Position numbers and translations under genes: made by a program. This document shows, piece after piece, positions 39,524 to 42,708 of a stretch of DNA of 42,708 bases. The stretch covers positions 1 to 42,708 of the forward strand of contig JAMPXH010000024.1 in NCBI GenBank assembly GCA_023701285.1, in the 5' to 3' direction. Within the stretch, counting starts at the first letter, position 1; the number at the start of each line of letters is the position of its first letter. The notes beneath the pieces were generated by a model. The model was not told the DNA's origin. It saw only the letters and a program-made list of their open reading frames with translations, and did not search any database. Source of the DNA: Candidatus Didemnitutus sp. (GTDB taxonomy: Bacteria > Verrucomicrobiota > Verrucomicrobiia > Opitutales > Opitutaceae).

Positions 39524-41076
39524 GAGGATTTCCTTTCCACGAGCAGGCCGAATGCGGCGCGACGCGTCACCACCACGGGCACGCCGGCGGGGATGTGCCC
39601 CAAAGCGGATTGCGCGGCATAGCGCCGGCCACCCACTTCGACTTCGCCGCTCGGGAACATGCCGGTGAGCGTGATGCCCTCGGCGCCGATCAGCGTATCC
39701 GGCGCAGCTTCGCCGCGGACGTCCGCGGCGCGCCCCTGCGACTGCGCATCGATGGCGGTCGAGAGCACCAAACGATCCCAGAACCAAGTCTTCGGCAGGT
39801 AGCGCAGCAACAGCACCGCAAGCACCGCCGTGATGATCAGGGCGAGACCGAGGTTCACCGCCGGTTGGAGGAAAAGATCACTCGAGAACGCGATCGGTTG
39901 ATCCGGCCAGATGTCAGCCATGGCCCAGAGCAGCGAGACGAGCATCAGCGCCACGCCCGTGAGCGCGACGAACACCACGCCCGGAAAGAAGAGCAGTTCC
40001 ACGCCGAGCAGCAGCAGGCCGACCGCGAAGAGCACCGCCGGCTCCTGTCCCGAGAGGCCGGCAACGTAGTGCCCGAAGAAGACCACCGCAAGCAGGCTCA
40101 GCCCGGTCACGCCCGGCCAGCCGAAGCCCGGCGTCTTGAATTCGATGAAGAGCAGCAGCATGCCGAGGCCCATCAGCACCGGCGCGAACGTCGTCAGGTA
40201 TTGCGCGAGCGATTCCGACCACGTGACGCGGAATTGCCGGATCTCGTAGCCGCCCTCGCCGTATTTTTTCGCCAGCAACTGTTCCACGCTGTCCGCGATC
40301 CCATTCGCCAGCAGCGGCTCGGGCGGATCGCCGTAGGGCGCGATGGCACGCTTGGCGGAGACCGTCAGCAGCTCGCCCTTAGGCGAAATGACCTCGTCGC
40401 CGATCTTCAGCTCGAAATCGGCGTTCATCATCGCCTTCAACACCTCCGCCCGCCGGGGCGTCGGGCTGGCCGAGAGCGCCTCGGCCTTGGCGGCGATGTA
40501 GCTCGTCATCTTCCGCTTCAACGCCTCGGGCGCGTCCTGTCCGGTGCCGAGGATCAGCTCCGCCGCGCCCATGACGCCGGTGGGGGCGAAATAAATCTCA
40601 TCGGTGATCATCGCGATGATCGCACCGGCCGAACCCGCCTCGGTGTTCACGTAGGTCACGGTTTCGCCGGGGAATTTCTGCAGCGCCTCCATGATCTCGA
40701 GCGTCGTGCCGGCATCGCCGCCCGGCGTCTTCATGTCCAGCAAGACGACGTCGGCCTTCTGCTCGATCGCCTCCTTCAACCCGCGGCGCAGGATATAGAG
40801 CGTGGGTTGCGCGATCTGGTCCTGCACCGGGATGACATAGGCGACCGCCTTGCGGTCGCGCTTCGGCCGCGCCGCCGCCTCGGGCAAAATGGCCGCGCTC
40901 GCCGCCGGCGCAGCCGCATCCGCTTTTGCTTCCGCCTCGGCCTGGACCGGAGCCTCGGCGGCCTCCGCCGGCAACGTCGCAGGCGCCAGCGCCGGCGCAG
41001 GAACGACGGATTCGTCGGCGTGCACCGGGATCATCACCAGCGAGGCCAGCAGCCAGCAGAGGGAGCGAAGATTCAC
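39520..41076 (-). CDS. Long NfeD-family protein with ClpP-type serine protease domain
   Basis: The 518-residue protein has a signal peptide (MNLRSLCWLLASLVMIPVHA), an Ala/Glu/Pro-rich linker (about 25-70), and a ClpP/SppA-like protease domain (about 75-270) with the nucleophile Ser149 in EAGSAGAIIAM and a likely Lys partner around 187-197 (KRKMTSYIAAK). Four or five helices follow (about 295-435), then a C-terminal OB-fold domain with GAEGITLTGMFPSGEVEVGG. This is the long NfeD form whose archaeal homologue cleaves the C-terminus of a stomatin. It is the first gene of a four-gene operon with short NfeD, FloA and a small membrane protein. Confidence 0.94.
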   Translation of the reverse strand: MNLRSLCWLLASLVMIPVHADESVVPAPALAPATLPAEAAEAPVQAEAEAKADAAAPAASAAILPEAAARPKRDRKAVAYVIPVQDQIAQPTLYILRRGLKEAIEQKADVVLLDMKTPGGDAGTTLEIMEALQKFPGETVTYVNTEAGSAGAIIAMITDEIYFAPTGVMGAAELILGTGQDAPEALKRKMTSYIAAKAEALSASPTPRRAEVLKAMMNADFELKIGDEVISPKGELLTVSAKRAIAPYGDPPEPLLANGIADSVEQLLAKKYGEGGYEIRQFRVTWSESLAQYLTTFAPVLMGLGMLLLFIEFKTPGFGWPGVTGLSLLAVVFFGHYVAGLSGQEPAVLFAVGLLLLGVELLFFPGVVFVALTGVALMLVSLLWAMADIWPDQPIAFSSDLFLQPAVNLGLALIITAVLAVLLLRYLPKTWFWDRLVLSTAIDAQSQGRAADVRGEAAPDTLIGAEGITLTGMFPSGEVEVGGRRYAAQSALGHIPAGVPVVVTRRAAFGLLVERKSS

Positions 41077-41224
41077 AGTCCGTCACGATACGGCCCGCAT
41101 CGCATGCTGCAAGCACCGGCGACTTATAAAGCACCGCCTGATTTCAAGCGGAACCGCACCTCGACACACGACGAGCGCGACTTTGGCATTGGTGACGCAA
41201 ACGGATTCGCCTAAACACACCGGC

Positions 41225-42145
41225 ATGGAACGCATCCCTTACCTGGGGCAAACGATTCTGCGCTGGCAGGTCGGCGCCTCGACTTTTCTCGCGCTGCCGG
41301 AAAAGGGCGCGCGGCTCATGCACTGGAATGTCACGCTCGGCGACGGCTCCGTGCGCGACCTCATCCACTGGCCCGAGGCGGCCTCGCTCGACGACTTCGC
41401 CAAGATCCGCGGCGGCAACCCGATCCTGTTCCCTTTCTGCGGGCGCAGCTACGACCGCGGCGAAGAGGGCTTCTGGCGCGCCGACGACGGCCAGCGCCGG
41501 CCCATCCCCATCCACGGCATCGCACGCCAGGGCGACTTCCGCATCACTCGCCTCGACGAGCGCGGCTTCTCCGCGCAACTGGTGCGCAGCGAGGAGACGC
41601 AGGCCTCCTACCCCTACGACTACGAATTCGTCGTCAGCTACCGCTTCGAGCCCGACGGCCTCCACGTCGAGCTCGAGCTCACCAACCTCGGCACGACGCC
41701 GATCCCGTGGACCGGCGGCCACCATTTCTATTTCAACCTGCCCTGGACGGCCGGGCTCACGCGCAAGGACTACTTCATCGAGGTGCCGGCCGCCCGCACC
41801 TACCGCCGCAGCGAGACCGGCCTGCTCGTCGACGGCCCGCGCCTGCAGCCGCGCGAGACGCTCGATAACCCCGCGCTCATCGACACCCTCCACACCGCGC
41901 TGCGCGGCCATCAGTTCCAAGTTGTCGAGCGCCCGAGCGGGTCACGCCTGCTCTTCCGCACCGGCTTCACCAACACCGCGGCCAAGGACGCCGCCGTCGT
42001 CACGTGGACCCTCGACGACAAGGCCCCCTACTATTGCGTCGAGCCGTGGATGGGCTCGCCCAACAGCCCCGAGACCAAGCACGGGCTGCACCACGTCGGC
42101 CCCGGCCAGACGCAGAAATTCCTCGTCAGCATCACCCACGGCTGA
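41225..42145 (+). CDS. Aldose-1-epimerase-like mutarotase
   Basis: The enzyme family interconverts alpha and beta anomers of sugars. The 306-residue product has the expected active-site pattern: PIHGIARQGDF (first His), TGGHHFYFNLPW (second His) and the catalytic Glu in YYCVEPWMGSPNSPE, which is the arrangement of LacX-like members. The ATG at 41225 is chosen; the frame is open far upstream but that part lies opposite the nfeD gene. No signal peptide is present. It is divergent from the NfeD operon, with a 148-bp gap in which I see no clear promoter. Confidence 0.92.
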   Translation: MERIPYLGQTILRWQVGASTFLALPEKGARLMHWNVTLGDGSVRDLIHWPEAASLDDFAKIRGGNPILFPFCGRSYDRGEEGFWRADDGQRRPIPIHGIARQGDFRITRLDERGFSAQLVRSEETQASYPYDYEFVVSYRFEPDGLHVELELTNLGTTPIPWTGGHHFYFNLPWTAGLTRKDYFIEVPAARTYRRSETGLLVDGPRLQPRETLDNPALIDTLHTALRGHQFQVVERPSGSRLLFRTGFTNTAAKDAAVVTWTLDDKAPYYCVEPWMGSPNSPETKHGLHHVGPGQTQKFLVSITHG

Positions 42146-42222
42146 CGCGGCGCGCGACACGGTCCGGCCCGCGCGGATTTTTCTCCGTTACTTTTCCGCG
42201 CGGGCGATTCTAGTTTCCGGTC

Positions 42223-42525
42223 ATGGCATATCCACTGGCATTCATCGAGGGACTCGGCGGCCCCGAGCTGTTCATGGTGCTGTTCGTGGTCATGCTGCTC
42301 TTCGGTGCGAACAAATTGCCCGAGCTGGCCCGCGGCCTCGGCAAAGCCATGCGCGAGGTCAAGAAGGCCACGAGCGGCGTCGAGGACGAGATCCGCAACG
42401 CCATGGACGAACACCCCGAGCCCACGGCCGAGTCGAAACGCTTCGCGCCGAAACCCGTCGTCGTGCCGCCCACGCCCGCCGCACCCGCGCCGCCGGCCGA
42501 GCCGCCCGACGAGACCAAGGCCTGA
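42223..42525 (+). CDS. tatA: Twin-arginine translocase subunit TatA
   Basis: TatA forms the pore that moves folded proteins across the inner membrane. The 100-residue protein has one N-terminal helix (ELFMVLFVVMLLFGANKLP), the Phe-Gly hinge (FGANKLPELARGLG), an amphipathic helix (KAMREVKKATSGVEDEIRNAM) and a Pro/Ala-rich tail. No tatB or tatC follows within the window, which ends 183 bp later. Confidence 0.95.
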   Translation: MAYPLAFIEGLGGPELFMVLFVVMLLFGANKLPELARGLGKAMREVKKATSGVEDEIRNAMDEHPEPTAESKRFAPKPVVVPPTPAAPAPPAEPPDETKA

Positions 42526-42632
42526 CACCGCGCCAGGGCCCGTGCCATTCCGTGTCGCGTCGTGCCACACGCTCAGCCGGACTCATGCAGTTGGACGCGA
42601 TTCCCGACTGATGAGCTCCTGCCCATGGAGTG

Positions 42633-42680
42633 GTCGCCGCTGTCCCAGCGGCGACAGGCGTCGGTAGGGACACCGACGCC
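42633..42680. repeat. Double hairpin at the right edge
   Basis: GTCGCCGCTG-TCC-CAGCGGCGAC is a perfect 10-bp stem (42633-42655). GGCGTCGGT-AGGGAC-ACCGACGCC is a 9-bp stem (42657-42680). The pair sits about 110 bp after tatA without a T-tract and looks like a REP-type intergenic element. Confidence 0.6.
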
Positions 42681-42708
42681 CACCTCCTGCATGCTCCCGG
42701 CTCAGTCG

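Overview
The window is about 42.7 kb of high-GC bacterial chromosome. The mixture of PEP-CTERM proteins, proteins with autotransporter-associated beta-strand repeats, very few Shine-Dalgarno sequences, LPS (Kdo) synthesis and a Gld-type ABC exporter suggests a Gram-negative member of the Verrucomicrobiota, most likely Opitutaceae. The taxonomy is inferred from gene content and style, not from a marker gene. No CRISPR array, insertion sequence, integrase, phage gene or rRNA was seen.

Left part (1-16 kb), secreted and surface proteins. A membrane protein fragment runs off the left edge. Three tandem paralogues with autotransporter-type beta-strand repeats follow (586-3135, 3397-5601, 5876-8314), then a PEP-CTERM protein (8589-9437). 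All four have the same upstream layout: a dyad GCGTAGNNCTACGC or a variant, a weaker second copy 22 bp downstream, and a TATA-like -10 box 56-57 bp from the first dyad. This looks like one regulon driven by a class II activator. Next come two secreted N-formylglutamate-amidohydrolase-like proteins flanking a small secreted protein (9746-14160); the second is a large fusion with Calx-beta-like and LamG-like modules. A tRNA-Leu(CAA), another PEP-CTERM protein and an antisense orphan PEP-CTERM tail lie before rsmE.

Middle (15-30.6 kb), housekeeping and envelope genes: rsmE, a stand-alone lipoyl plus E3-binding-domain protein, kdsA and pyrG (minus strand), then a small conserved protein, a PfkB-family kinase, a secreted coiled-coil protein and birA. 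A tight operon follows: ABC ATPase, ABC-2 permease, GldG-like protein, DUF4340 protein and a large AsmA-like protein (22533-30619).

Right part (30.7-42.7 kb): a 1315-residue hybrid sensor kinase with CHASE, two PAS, kinase and two receiver domains; a secreted amidohydrolase; a sulfatase-family protein that has lost its formylglycine residue and metal ligands; an operon of long NfeD, short NfeD, FloA and a small membrane protein, closed by a clear terminator; an aldose-1-epimerase-like mutarotase; and tatA. Hairpin repeats end the window.

The most unusual items are the shared tandem-dyad promoter of the beta-repeat/PEP-CTERM genes, the secreted FGase-like pair, the predicted pseudosulfatase and the orphan PEP-CTERM tail.
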